From positions 62,001 to 126,000 of the forward strand of contig NZ_CAKTVX010000004.1 of assembly GCF_934630525.1 (NCBI RefSeq): a DNA stretch of 64,000 bases. The letters run 5' to 3'. Shown here in pieces: positions 21,985 to 30,226 of this stretch; position 1 is the stretch's first letter; the number at the start of each line of letters is the position of its first letter. Source of the stretch: an uncultured Slackia sp. (lineage in GTDB: Bacteria > Actinomycetota > Coriobacteriia > Coriobacteriales > Eggerthellaceae). The notes beneath the pieces were generated by a model, which ran no database searches, was not told the DNA's origin, and saw only the letters and a program-made list of their open reading frames with translations. The position numbers were made by a program, and so were the translations under genes.

Positions 21985-23996
21985 GCTATACCAGCGAACT
22001 GACTTGGCCTGCGCGTGCGGTTGTTACCGCGGGCATGCCCTATGGCAATAAGAAGCTGCACTTCGGCCACGTTGCGGGCGTGTTCGTGCCCGCCGACGCC
22101 TATGCGCGCTTCCTTCGCGACCGCATTGGCGAACAGAATGTGCTCTTCGTTTCTGGCACCGACTGCTTCGGCTCGCCTATCCAGGAGGGCTACCGCAAGG
22201 CCTGCGAAAACGAGGGCTTCGAGGGTACCATCGTCGACTATGTGCAGCGCAACCACGATGCGCAGAAGGCGACGCTCGATGCTTACGACATCTCGCTTTC
22301 CATTTACGAGGGTTCGGGCATTGGCCGCGCGGGCGAAGTGCATCAGCGCGTGACGAACGACCTGCTTGAAAAGCTGCATGAAAACGGCCACTTGCGCCTT
22401 ATGGAAACGCTGCAGTTCTACGACCCTGAGGCGGGCCAGTTCCTCAACGGCCGCCAGGTGCATGGCTATTGCCCCGTGCAGGGCTGCAAGTCGGAAAAGG
22501 CCTATGCCGACGAATGCGACCTGGGCCACCAGTTCGATCCCGCCGACCTTATCAAGCCCACGTCGTCGCTCACGGGTTGCGTGCCTGAGCTTCGTCCCGT
22601 GCGCAATTGGTATTTCGACTTGCCGAATTTCCGCGAACAGCTTGGCGAGATTGCCGAAAACCTCGAGGCCGACCCCGAGGTGCGTCCCGTGGTGTCGCAG
22701 ACGGCCAAGGAATTCCTCGTGCCGCCCGTCATCTATATCAAAAACGAGCTCGAGGCCGACTATCGCGCTATCGAGTCGAAATTGCCTGCGCATGAGTTCC
22801 ATGCCGCCGAAGGCAACAAACAGAGCTTTGAACTCGAGTTCGCCAACATCGAATCGCGCGACGCCGCCCGCGACGAGCTCACCGCCGCCGGAATTCGCTT
22901 CCGTACGGGCAAGGCGCTCGTGCCGTTCCGCATTTCCGGCAATGTGGAGTGGGGCGTGAAGGTGCCCGAGATGGAAGGCGTTGACGACCTTACGGTGTGG
23001 TGCTGGCCCGAAAGCCTGTGGGCTCCCGTGAGCTTCTCGGCCACGGCGCTCGAGGCTCGCGGCGAAGAGCTGAGCGCGGTGCGCGACTGGTGGTGCAGCC
23101 CCGATGCGCGCGTGTACCAGTTCATCGGCCAAGACAACCTGTATTTCTACGGCGTTGCCCAGCCCGCGCTGTGGATGGCGCTCGAGAATGGCAATGCCGA
23201 GGTTGCGTACCCGCAGCCGGGCGACTTGCAGCAAACGACGCTCATCGCGAACCATCACATTCTGTTCGGCAAGGTGAAGGCGTCGTCTTCGGGCGCGGTG
23301 AAGCCTCCTTCGGCCGATCAGCTGCTCGAGCACTATACGGTCGACCAGCTGCGCGCCCATTGGCTTGGCTTGGGCCTCGATGTGAAATCGGTGGGCTTCA
23401 AGCCCAAGCCGTTCGAGGTCGACGAGGCGAAGCGCAACGATCCCCGCGTGGCCGACCCCGTGCTTAAGGAAGGCGCGTTGCTCACGAACGTGTTCAACCG
23501 CTTGGCGCGCAGCTGCTTCTACGAGGCGCAGAAGAACTTCGAGGGCTTCATGCCCCTTGGCGCTCCCGCGGCCGACGTGGTGGCGCGCTGCCACAAAGCC
23601 ATGGCTGAATATGAGGCCATTATGCACAAGGCCGAACTGCATTCGGTCATGACGCTTATGGACGACTTCATCCGCTGGGCGCAGAAGCATTGGGCCGACG
23701 GCATCAAGACCGCCGAGGGCGCCGACGATGCCGACATGCGTCGTCAGATCCTGGTTGACAGCTTCTTCACGCTGCGCGTCGCCACGCTGCTCATGCATCC
23801 TGTGGCGCCCGACGGCTGCGAGAAGATCGTGGAGCATTTGGGCCTGCCCGCCGAGCGAGTGTTCAGCTGGAACGCGCCGTTCGAGGGTATGGCTGAGCTG
23901 TGCGATGCCGCCGACGTCGAGGTGGGCCGTCACGCCATTGTGGAGCTTCCGCCGCGCACCGACTTCTTCGCGAAGCACGAATCGCAGTTCAAATAA
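21981..23996 (+). CDS. metG: Methionyl-tRNA synthetase-like class I enzyme, degenerate KMSKS loop
   Basis: The 671-residue class I synthetase fold resembles MetRS. The HIGH motif reads HFGH (residues 27-30, after AGMPYGNKKL). Later blocks such as FVSGTDCFGSP, WYFDLPNFREQL, WGVKVP and FIGQDNLYFYG match the MetRS order. The position of KMSKS (residues 431-438) reads KVKASSSG, so the consensus is weak. An insert (residues about 250-310) precedes the WGVKVP block. It starts at GTG 21981, overlapping sppA. It may be the cell's MetRS or a divergent paralogue. The window cannot decide. Confidence 0.75.
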   Translation: MSYTSELTWPARAVVTAGMPYGNKKLHFGHVAGVFVPADAYARFLRDRIGEQNVLFVSGTDCFGSPIQEGYRKACENEGFEGTIVDYVQRNHDAQKATLDAYDISLSIYEGSGIGRAGEVHQRVTNDLLEKLHENGHLRLMETLQFYDPEAGQFLNGRQVHGYCPVQGCKSEKAYADECDLGHQFDPADLIKPTSSLTGCVPELRPVRNWYFDLPNFREQLGEIAENLEADPEVRPVVSQTAKEFLVPPVIYIKNELEADYRAIESKLPAHEFHAAEGNKQSFELEFANIESRDAARDELTAAGIRFRTGKALVPFRISGNVEWGVKVPEMEGVDDLTVWCWPESLWAPVSFSATALEARGEELSAVRDWWCSPDARVYQFIGQDNLYFYGVAQPALWMALENGNAEVAYPQPGDLQQTTLIANHHILFGKVKASSSGAVKPPSADQLLEHYTVDQLRAHWLGLGLDVKSVGFKPKPFEVDEAKRNDPRVADPVLKEGALLTNVFNRLARSCFYEAQKNFEGFMPLGAPAADVVARCHKAMAEYEAIMHKAELHSVMTLMDDFIRWAQKHWADGIKTAEGADDADMRRQILVDSFFTLRVATLLMHPVAPDGCEKIVEHLGLPAERVFSWNAPFEGMAELCDAADVEVGRHAIVELPPRTDFFAKHESQFK

Positions 23997-24022
23997 GACG
24001 CGCGTTGCGGGAAAGGACTCTC

Positions 24023-24592
24023 ATGGATAAGACGAAAACGCTTGTACTGGTGGCTCATCCCCATCTTGCCGATGGATCGCGCGTGAATGCGCGCTGGGCG
24101 CGCGAGCTTCGAAAGCACCCGGAATCGATTGAAGTGCGCGATTTGGCTGCTGAGATTGCCGCAAACGGCGGAACCATTGATGCCGATGCGTGGCACGCGG
24201 TGCTCGACGCCCATGACACGATCGTGTTCCAATTCCCGGTGTACTGGTACAGCTGCCCTCCCGTGTTGCGCGCATGGGAAGACGAGGTGTATACGTTCGG
24301 TTGGTCGCATGGCGGCGAGCGTGTGCAGCCGGGCGAGCCGGGCAGGAAGATGGCTGGCAAGAAAATCGCCTATGCCGTGAGTGCGGGCGACGCCGAGGAG
24401 CATTATGACGAGGCGGGCCCCGTTGGTTTCGGCATGGCGCAGGTGCTCGCCCCGTTCCATGCGACGGCGAATTACCTCGACGCGACGTATGTCGATGCGC
24501 CGTGGACCCTCTTTGGCGCCGAGGCCGACTTGAGCGACGAAGAGCTCGACCGCAATGCCGAAGGCTATGCGGAATGGGTTTTGTCGCTGTAG
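24023..24592 (+). CDS. NAD(P)H oxidoreductase, flavodoxin-like fold (KefF/MdaB type)
   Basis: The 189-residue protein has the Flavodoxin_2 pattern: LVLVAHPHLADGSRVN (FMN phosphate loop), then DTIVFQFPVYWYSCPPVLRAWED and KKIAYAVSAGDAEEHYD. Characterised relatives use FMN or FAD to reduce quinones or regulate K+ efflux. No potassium channel is adjacent, so a general quinone or electrophile reductase is more likely. ATG 24023 is preceded by GGAAAGGA. It lies 26 bases after the MetRS-like gene. Confidence 0.88.
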   Translation: MDKTKTLVLVAHPHLADGSRVNARWARELRKHPESIEVRDLAAEIAANGGTIDADAWHAVLDAHDTIVFQFPVYWYSCPPVLRAWEDEVYTFGWSHGGERVQPGEPGRKMAGKKIAYAVSAGDAEEHYDEAGPVGFGMAQVLAPFHATANYLDATYVDAPWTLFGAEADLSDEELDRNAEGYAEWVLSL

Positions 24593-24667
24593 CGTTCGGC
24601 TCGAATGCGGAACTGGCGAAAGCGCGTCTCGATTCCGTGAAACTCTCGAATCTTCACAGCTTCTCCC

Positions 24668-24698
24668 TTGCAATGCAGGGTAGGGACTGTGGTATTAT
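24668..24698 (+). promoter_or_regulatory. rpmE promoter candidate
   Basis: TTGCAA (24668-24673) and TATTAT (24693-24698) are separated by 19 bases, about 60 bases before the rpmE start. The spacing is longer than the optimum. Confidence 0.4.
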
Positions 24699-24757
24699 TC
24701 GAGGGCTGTGTCCTGCCTTGGTCGGAAACCAAGGCACTCTGTCAAAGGAGAATACCA

Positions 24758-25198
24758 ATGAAGCAGGGAATTCATCCCGAATACGTCGAGTGCACCGTCA
24801 AGTGCACCTGCGGCAACGTCTTCACCACTCACTCCACCAAGAGCGAGCTGAAGATCGACATCTGCAACAAGTGCCATCCGTTCTTCACCGGCACCCAGAA
24901 GCTCATCGACACCGGTGGACGCGTCCAGCGCTTCGCCGACAAGTTCGGTTCTGCTGCCGACATGGTCGCCAAGGCTGAGGCCGAGAAGAAGGCTGCTAAG
25001 GCTGCGAAGGCTGCCGAGCTCGAGGCCGCTAAGAAGGCCGAGCGCGAAGCTAAGGCCGCCGAGAAGGCTAAGCGTGCTGCTGAGTACGCCAAGAAGGCTG
25101 AGGCCGAAGCCGCTAAGGCTGCCGCTGAGGCTCCTGCCGAGGAAGCCGCTCCCGCTGAGGAAGCTGCCGCCGAGGCCACCGAAGCTGCCGCTGAGTAG
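24758..25198 (+). CDS. rpmE: 50S ribosomal protein L31 (zinc form) with long C-terminal tail
   Basis: Residues 1-68 are a normal zinc-binding L31: MKQGIHPEYVECTVKCTCGN with cysteines 16 and 18, then ICNKCHPFFTGTQKLIDTGG with cysteines 36 and 39. L31 usually ends near residue 70. Here about 78 more residues follow, almost only Ala, Lys and Glu, basic-mixed first (AEAEKKAAKAAKAAELEAAKK) then acidic (EEAAPAEEAAAEATEAAAE). The tail should form a long charged helix reaching out from the central protuberance. AAAGGAGAATACCA precedes the ATG. Strong terminator downstream. Confidence 0.93.
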   Translation: MKQGIHPEYVECTVKCTCGNVFTTHSTKSELKIDICNKCHPFFTGTQKLIDTGGRVQRFADKFGSAADMVAKAEAEKKAAKAAKAAELEAAKKAEREAKAAEKAKRAAEYAKKAEAEAAKAAAEAPAEEAAPAEEAAAEATEAAAE

Positions 25199-25225
25199 TT
25201 TCAAACGCGAATACATCGCATAAAG

Positions 25226-25257
25226 AAGAAGCCCGCTCAATGAGCGGGCTTCTTTGT
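25226..25257 (+). terminator. rpmE terminator
   Basis: A 12-bp perfect stem (25226-25237 with 25243-25254) with loop CAATG, followed by TTGTTT. Confidence 0.92.
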
Positions 25258-25314
25258 TTGGCTGAAATTCGTGTAACGTCTTGATGGGTGGTGTGCCATT
25301 CGCTGAAAGTGCGT

Positions 25315-25646
25315 TATACTTTCGAGCGCAAATGCTAAGACGAAGACAGCGGCTTGCAGACGCGTGCTTTTCAGAGAAGGGCCCCTTGGCTGGAAGGGCC
25401 TCAAGCGCGCAGCGACGCCGATTCCCTTCCGAGCAGCATGGTTGAACGCTGGCGGGCATATCCCGCGGATTCGCAACTAGGCCATGCCGGGCGCTCCCGT
25501 TACAGGGCATACGAGCGGGCGGCACGCTTGCGCGGTTTCGCGTGAAGGCCGTCAACCAAGGTGGTACCGCGAGAGCCTTCTTTCGTCCTTGGGCTGCGAG
25601 TTCGAGCAATCAAATTCGGCCGAGGGGTGAAAGAAGGCTCTTTTTT
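25315..25646 (+). promoter_or_regulatory. T-box riboswitch controlling pheS-pheT
   Basis: A -10 like TATACT (25315-25320) precedes the leader. The T-box sequence AAGGTGGTACCGCG lies at 25558-25571. GAGCCTTCTTTC (25573-25584) pairs with GAAAGAAGGCTC (25629-25640), followed by TTTTTT, as the terminator. Stem I can close by ATGCT (25332-25336) with AGCAT (25435-25439), and CGGC (25350-25353) with GCCG (25417-25420). The facing loop contains two UUC codons (25422-25424 and 25427-25429), consistent with a phenylalanine specifier. Uncharged tRNA-Phe should prevent termination. Confidence 0.93.
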
Positions 25647-25724
25647 ATTGGCGAAGGTCGCGCAACCTCGGGCGCGGCGGCTGGGCGGCACGGCCGCTTG
25701 GCACAACAACGAAAGGCGAAGGCT

Positions 25725-26807
25725 ATGGCAATAGTCGACGAGCTCAACGAGCTTAATGCCCAAGCCCTGCGCGACATCGAGTCGGCGGCCGACACGGCGG
25801 CGCTCGAAGAGGTCCGCGTAGCCGTGCTTGGCAAGAAGGGCACGCTTACGGGCTACCTGCGCGGCATGGGTCAGCTTCCCAAGGAAGAACGCGCCGAAGT
25901 GGGCAAAACCGCGAATATCGTGCGCAATGCAGTCGAGTCGGCGCTCACGAATCGCAAGGAAGCGCTCGCGAAGGCAGAACTGCTTGCGAAGATGGACGCG
26001 GAAGCCGTGGACATCACGCTTCCCGGCCGCGGCCAGCAGGTTGGCACGCGTCACCTGATCAGCGGCATTATCGATGAGATTTCCGACATCTTCCTTGGCA
26101 TGGGCTATTCCGTTGCTTCCGGCACCGAGGCCGAGACCGACTATTACAACTTCGAGGCCCTGAACGCTCCCGCCGACCACCCGTCGCGCGGCATGCAGGA
26201 TACGTTCTACCTGGTCGACCGCACGGGCGAGCAGGCTGCTGTGAAGGGTGAATCGGCGGCGCTTCTGCGCACGCAAACCTCGGGCGTGCAGGTGCACACC
26301 ATGGAGGAAAACAAGCCGCCTATCTACATCATCGCGCCGGGCAAGGTGTACCGTCGCGACGTTGCCGACCCGAGCCACCTGCCTCAGTTCCACCAGGTGG
26401 AAGGCCTTGTCGTTGACAAGGGCATTTCGTTTGGCGACCTGAAGGGCACGCTCGACTATTTCTGCAAGCAGATGTTCGGCCCCGATCGCAAGACGCGTTT
26501 CCGCGCGCACTACTTCCCGTTTACCGAGCCTTCCGCCGAAGCCGACGTGAGCTGCGGCGTGTGCGGTGGTTCGGGTCATTTGCACAACGGCGAGAAGTGC
26601 CGCATGTGCAAAGGCACCGGTTGGCTTGAGATTCTGGGTTGCGGCATGGTCGACCCGAACGTCTACGGCTTCGTGGACATCGACCCCGAAGAGTACTCGG
26701 GCTTCGCGTTTGGCATGGGCGTCGAGCGCATCGCATGCTTGAAGTACAACGTGCCCGACTTGCGTATGTTGCTCGAAGGCGACATGCGTTTCTTGCGTCA
26801 ATTCTAA
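25725..26807 (+). CDS. pheS: Phenylalanine-tRNA ligase alpha subunit
   Basis: Catalytic subunit of the (alpha-beta)2 class II synthetase. The 360-residue product has the N-terminal coiled arm, then class II motifs: motif 2 region KVYRRDVADPSHLPQFHQVEG, FFCKQ-like CKQMFG, FRAHYFPFTEPSAEADVSC and motif 3 FAFGMGVERIACLKY. Between these lies a four-cysteine insert (CGVCGGSGHLHNGEKCRMCK) resembling a zinc knuckle. ATG 25725 follows AACGAAAGGCGAAGGCT. Its stop codon lies inside a 14-bp hairpin. Expression is under the T-box upstream. Confidence 0.96.
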   Translation: MAIVDELNELNAQALRDIESAADTAALEEVRVAVLGKKGTLTGYLRGMGQLPKEERAEVGKTANIVRNAVESALTNRKEALAKAELLAKMDAEAVDITLPGRGQQVGTRHLISGIIDEISDIFLGMGYSVASGTEAETDYYNFEALNAPADHPSRGMQDTFYLVDRTGEQAAVKGESAALLRTQTSGVQVHTMEENKPPIYIIAPGKVYRRDVADPSHLPQFHQVEGLVVDKGISFGDLKGTLDYFCKQMFGPDRKTRFRAHYFPFTEPSAEADVSCGVCGGSGHLHNGEKCRMCKGTGWLEILGCGMVDPNVYGFVDIDPEEYSGFAFGMGVERIACLKYNVPDLRMLLEGDMRFLRQF

Positions 26808-26830
26808 AAAATTTATTTTTTAGAATTGAC
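26797..26830. other. 14-bp perfect hairpin spanning the pheS stop codon
   Basis: 26797-26810 is exactly complementary to 26817-26830, with loop ATTTAT. The stem is very AT-rich (TCTAAAAA/TTTTTAGA) in an otherwise GC-rich region, and the pheS stop (26805-26807) is inside it. It could slow terminating ribosomes, stabilise the pheS 3' end or act as a weak terminator. Confidence 0.65.
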
Positions 26831-26850
26831 TGCCGACGCTGCGGTCTTCC

Positions 26851-26935
26851 GTGGCACGTCGCCTTAAGGCTTTCGGGCTTGCCCTCGCGTAGCGAAGTAC
26901 GCTCGGCCGCCCGACACCTTAATTCGACGCACCAC
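26851..26935. repeat. Possible degenerate P-type palindromic element (P4)
   Basis: Arms 26851-26869 and 26917-26935 match at 15 of 19 positions when one is reverse-complemented. TCGGGC (26873-26878) also pairs with GCCCGA (26909-26914). The loop carries GTAGCGAAGTACGCTCGG, which only faintly recalls the P core. Membership is doubtful. Confidence 0.35.
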
Positions 26936-27011
26936 AAAAGCCCTCGCTGACTTTTGGTTGACCTGAAGCGATTGATTAAATAAAAGGCCCGCTCGCTGAC
27001 TTTGTTGGACC
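26936..27011 (+). repeat. Two imperfect direct repeats before pheT
   Basis: 26936-26963 and 26982-27011 share AAAAG, then CTCGCTGACTTT and a GTTG(G)ACC end, with small indels. They fill the gap between the pheS hairpins and the pheT start. Role unknown: possibly duplicated leader sequence. Confidence 0.55.
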
Positions 27012-27039
27012 AGTGATGGCTGTTTAGATAGGACGAATT

Positions 27040-29505
27040 ATGAAAGTTTCTTTGAAGTGGCTTTCCGATTATGTCGAGGTGCCTTCTGATATTAAGGCGT
27101 TCTGCGACAAGCTCGACCTTACGGGTACGGGCGTCGAGGGCGTTGACAAACTTGGCGCCGCGTTCGACGGCGTGGTCGTGGGCTATGTTGAGACGTGCGA
27201 AGACCACCCCGATTCCGACCACATGCATGTGGTGAAGGTGAATGTGGGCGGCGACGAACCGATTCAGATCGTGTGCGGCGCCCCGAACATCGCCGCCGGC
27301 ATCAAGGTGCCCGTTGCCACGATTGGTGCGGTGCTCCCCGGCGATTTCAAAATCAAGAAGTCGAAGCTTCGTGGCGTGACCTCTATGGGCATGTGCTGCT
27401 CGAAGCGCGAATTGGGCATGGGCACTGACCATGAAGGCATTTGGGTGCTTCCTGAAGATGCGCAGATCGGTCAGCCCATCGCCGATTTCATGGGCCTTAC
27501 CGATACGGTGCTCGACCTGGAGATTACTCCGAACCGCCCCGATAGCCTCTCCGTTGTGGGCTTCGCCCGCGAAGTTGGTGCCATGTACGCCAAGCCGTGG
27601 ACGAATCCGTTGCAGGACATGGCTGCCAAGCTGGAGCTTGCGGGTGAGCCTGAGCCCGGCGCCGTGAAAATTGACGTTACCGATGCTGTGCGCTGCCCGC
27701 GCTATACCGCTCGCGTGATTCGTGGCGTGAAGGTGGGCCCGAGCCCCGACTGGATGGTCGAGCGCCTTGCCGCCATTGGTCAGCGCTCCGTGAACAACGT
27801 TGTTGACGTGACGAACTACATTCTGTTCCTGTTCGGCCAGCCGCTGCATGCGTTTGACCTGAATAAGATCAAGAACGCCGAAGGTGTGGCCCATATTGTG
27901 GTTCGCGCTGCCGAAGATGGCGAGAAACTTACGACACTCGATGGCGAGCATCGCGAGCTCACGAGTGACATGACGGTTATTTCCACGCCCGAGCAGGGTG
28001 CCGTGGCTCTCGCGGGCGTTATGGGCGGCCTTGATACCGAGGTCACCGAGGAAACGACCGATATTCTTCTCGAAACCGCTGTGTTCGAGCCTGGCCGCAC
28101 GAGCCGCACGAGCCGTAACCTGGGCTTGTTCAGCGAGAGCTCCATGCGCTACGAGCGCGGTGTTGACGACCATGGCGTCGAGGTGCGCTCGGCCGCCGCT
28201 GCAGCGCTTATCGTCGAAGTCGCCGGCGGCACCGTTGCCCGCATTGGTGAAGACGGCTGCGGCATTGTTGACGCGTGGCCCGCTCCCAGCGAGCAGCCGC
28301 ACCTGCAGTTCCGCGTGAAGCGCTTCCAGGCCATGATGGGCGCCGACATCCTGCGCGATTTCATCGTTGATACGCTCAAGTGCCTTGGCTGTGAAGTGGC
28401 CCAAACCGAAGACGAAGACGTGCTGTCGGTGGTTTCGCCTACGTTCCGCCCCGACCTGCCGCGCGAGATCGACCTGTACGAAGAAGTGCTGCGCCTCTAT
28501 GGCATGGACAATATTCCCACCACGCTTCCCGCTGGTCGCGGTCGCATTGGCGTGCGCACGAACGCGCAGCTCGTGGATGCGAAAATCCATCGCACCCTTT
28601 CTGCGTGCGGCATCAACGAGACCATGACCTATTCGTTCGCCGCGGGCGACGATCTTGACAAGCTGCGCATGAAGGAAGACGGCCTGGGCGAGGCGGTTGA
28701 GCTCATTAACCCCATGAATTCGGAGCAGGCGTTCATGCGCCGCACTGTGGTTCCCGGCCTGCTGCGCAGCGTCGCGCACAACCAGGCGCATGGCGTGTCG
28801 AATATTCAGCTGTACGAAATCGGTACCGTGTTTGCGGCCCATGAGGGCGATCGCAAGCCGAAGGAGCGCCGCAAGCTGGCCTGCGTTTTGGCGGGCGCCA
28901 TGGACGACAAAGGTTGGAACACCGACCCGCGTGCGTTCGATTTCTTCGATGGAAAGGGCGCGCTTGAGGCCATCGCTCGCGAGCTGGCGTTGCCGAAGGT
29001 TCGCTTCAAGGCGCTTTCCGCCGAAGATGCGCCGCATTTGCAGCCTGGCCGCGCGGCCGAGATGCTTTCCGGTGGTGACGTGATTGGCTGGGTGGGCGAG
29101 CTGCACCCGCTGGCGGTTGCTGCCTACGATGCCGAGGGCCCCGTGGTGGCGTTCGAGCTTGATATGGCTGCGCTTGAGCGCAATGCCCGTCCGGCTCGCG
29201 ACTATGTCGACGTGCCGCAGTTCCCGGGCGTCGAGCGCGATGCCGCGTTCGTCGTGGACGAGGCCGTGACGTGCGAGAAGATTATGCAGTGCATGCAGAG
29301 CGCGGGCGGCAAGCTGCTCGAGAGCGTGCATCTGTTCGATGTGTACCGCGACGCCGAGCGCGTGGGCGAGGGCAAGAAGTCCATGGCGTTCTCGCTGACG
29401 TATCGCGCTGCCGACCGCACGCTGACGAGCGAAGAGGTCGACAAGGCGCACGAGAAGCTCGTGACGAAGGTGTCGAAGGCCACGGGCGCAGAGATGCGCG
29501 GCTAG
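27040..29505 (+). CDS. pheT: Phenylalanine-tRNA ligase beta subunit
   Basis: The 821-residue editing and structural subunit. Domains in order: N-terminal MKVSLKWLSDYVEVP, the tRNA-binding OB-fold (HPDSDHMHVVKVNVGGDEPIQIVCGAPNI region), the B3/B4 editing domain (TPNRPDSLSVVGFAREVGA, NNVVDVTNYILFLFGQPLHAFD), B5, the class II-like core and a C-terminal ferredoxin-fold anticodon-binding domain (FPGVERDAAFVVDEAVT, SLTYRAADRTLTSEEV). Cotranscribed with pheS despite a 232-base gap full of inverted and direct repeats. Confidence 0.97.
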   Translation: MKVSLKWLSDYVEVPSDIKAFCDKLDLTGTGVEGVDKLGAAFDGVVVGYVETCEDHPDSDHMHVVKVNVGGDEPIQIVCGAPNIAAGIKVPVATIGAVLPGDFKIKKSKLRGVTSMGMCCSKRELGMGTDHEGIWVLPEDAQIGQPIADFMGLTDTVLDLEITPNRPDSLSVVGFAREVGAMYAKPWTNPLQDMAAKLELAGEPEPGAVKIDVTDAVRCPRYTARVIRGVKVGPSPDWMVERLAAIGQRSVNNVVDVTNYILFLFGQPLHAFDLNKIKNAEGVAHIVVRAAEDGEKLTTLDGEHRELTSDMTVISTPEQGAVALAGVMGGLDTEVTEETTDILLETAVFEPGRTSRTSRNLGLFSESSMRYERGVDDHGVEVRSAAAAALIVEVAGGTVARIGEDGCGIVDAWPAPSEQPHLQFRVKRFQAMMGADILRDFIVDTLKCLGCEVAQTEDEDVLSVVSPTFRPDLPREIDLYEEVLRLYGMDNIPTTLPAGRGRIGVRTNAQLVDAKIHRTLSACGINETMTYSFAAGDDLDKLRMKEDGLGEAVELINPMNSEQAFMRRTVVPGLLRSVAHNQAHGVSNIQLYEIGTVFAAHEGDRKPKERRKLACVLAGAMDDKGWNTDPRAFDFFDGKGALEAIARELALPKVRFKALSAEDAPHLQPGRAAEMLSGGDVIGWVGELHPLAVAAYDAEGPVVAFELDMAALERNARPARDYVDVPQFPGVERDAAFVVDEAVTCEKIMQCMQSAGGKLLESVHLFDVYRDAERVGEGKKSMAFSLTYRAADRTLTSEEVDKAHEKLVTKVSKATGAEMRG

Positions 29506-29525
29506 AGCACTTCCGCATTCATTGA

Positions 29526-29553
29526 AATGGGGGCCATATCGGCCCCCATTTTT
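29526..29553 (+). terminator. pheT terminator
   Basis: AATGGGGGCC (29526-29535) pairs with GGCCCCCATT (29541-29550), followed by TTTG. Confidence 0.92.
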
Positions 29554-29612
29554 GTTTCGAACGATTTAGAGAAATGAATGCTCGTAAAGCGAGTGCGTGC
29601 CAATTGCCAGGC

Positions 29613-30041
29613 TTATTGATCTTGCAACCTGCGAATGACGGCGGCGACGTTTTCGGCATCGATGCTGGAATAGCACATCACAAATACGGTGTCGTCGCCC
29701 GCGAGCGAGCCCGCGACGCCTTTGAGCTCGGCCGCGTCGAGCGCCACGGTGACGCCGCTCGCGATGCCAGAAGGCGTGCGCAGCACGATGAAGTTGTTCA
29801 CAACCTCGATGGAATCGACCAGCTCGCCCACCATGCGTTGCAGGCGAAGGTCTTCGGGCAACACGTAATAGCCCTCGCGCGATTTCGCCAAGCCCATGCC
29901 CGCGATGTCGCGGGAGACAGTTGCCTGCGTGCAGTCGTAGCCTTCAGCGGAAAGCTGCTCGACCAGGTCGCGTTGGGTTTTGATGTTGCCTTTTCGGATA
30001 ATGTCGCGAATTACATCGTGACGTACGGCGCGTTTCGTCAT
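29613..30041 (-). CDS. argR: Arginine repressor ArgR
   Basis: Hexameric arginine-sensing regulator of arginine synthesis and breakdown genes. The 142-residue product has the N-terminal winged helix (RHDVIRDIIRKGNIKTQRDL, CTQATVSRDIAGMGLAK) and the C-terminal oligomerisation and arginine-binding domain (GSLAGDDTVFVMC). The start at 30041 (minus) follows GAGGGGAACGAA. The frame remains open upstream to 30134 but lacks similarity there. Two ATGCAT-centred boxes in its own promoter suggest autoregulation. No arginine biosynthesis genes occur in the window. Confidence 0.95.
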   Translation of the reverse strand: MTKRAVRHDVIRDIIRKGNIKTQRDLVEQLSAEGYDCTQATVSRDIAGMGLAKSREGYYVLPEDLRLQRMVGELVDSIEVVNNFIVLRTPSGIASGVTVALDAAELKGVAGSLAGDDTVFVMCYSSIDAENVAAVIRRLQDQ

Positions 30042-30061
30042 TTCGTTCCCCTCAGCCGAAA

Positions 30062-30111
30062 TTATGAATGCATAAAATACGTGGCAAAGCCTTCGTGATG
30101 CATAAATTGTA
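30062..30111 (-). promoter_or_regulatory. argR promoter with two candidate ARG boxes
   Basis: On the minus strand TACAAT (plus 30106-30111) is a -10. Two AT-rich boxes centred on ATGCAT lie at 30068-30073 and 30098-30103, their centres exactly 30 bases apart (about three helical turns), around and downstream of the expected transcription start. This is the arrangement expected for ArgR autorepression. Confidence 0.6.
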
Positions 30112-30226
30112 CTCCTTGCGGCGGAAAAATACACCTATTTCCCCGTTCATTGGGGGATTTTTGAATATACGAGGGGGAGGGATAAAAATGCAAGGAATGA
30201 AGGGGCGTCTTGGCGGTCGGGCTGCG

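Noticed and set aside
21843..23978. 711-codon minus-strand open frame across the MetRS-like gene
   Set aside because: Mirror of the coding strand's codon bias. No domain and no ribosome binding site.
26521..29451. 976-codon open frame on the minus strand across pheS-pheT
   Set aside because: Antisense to two certain genes. Long antisense frames are an expected side effect of GC-rich codon use, and the product is rich in His, Arg and Ala with no domain.
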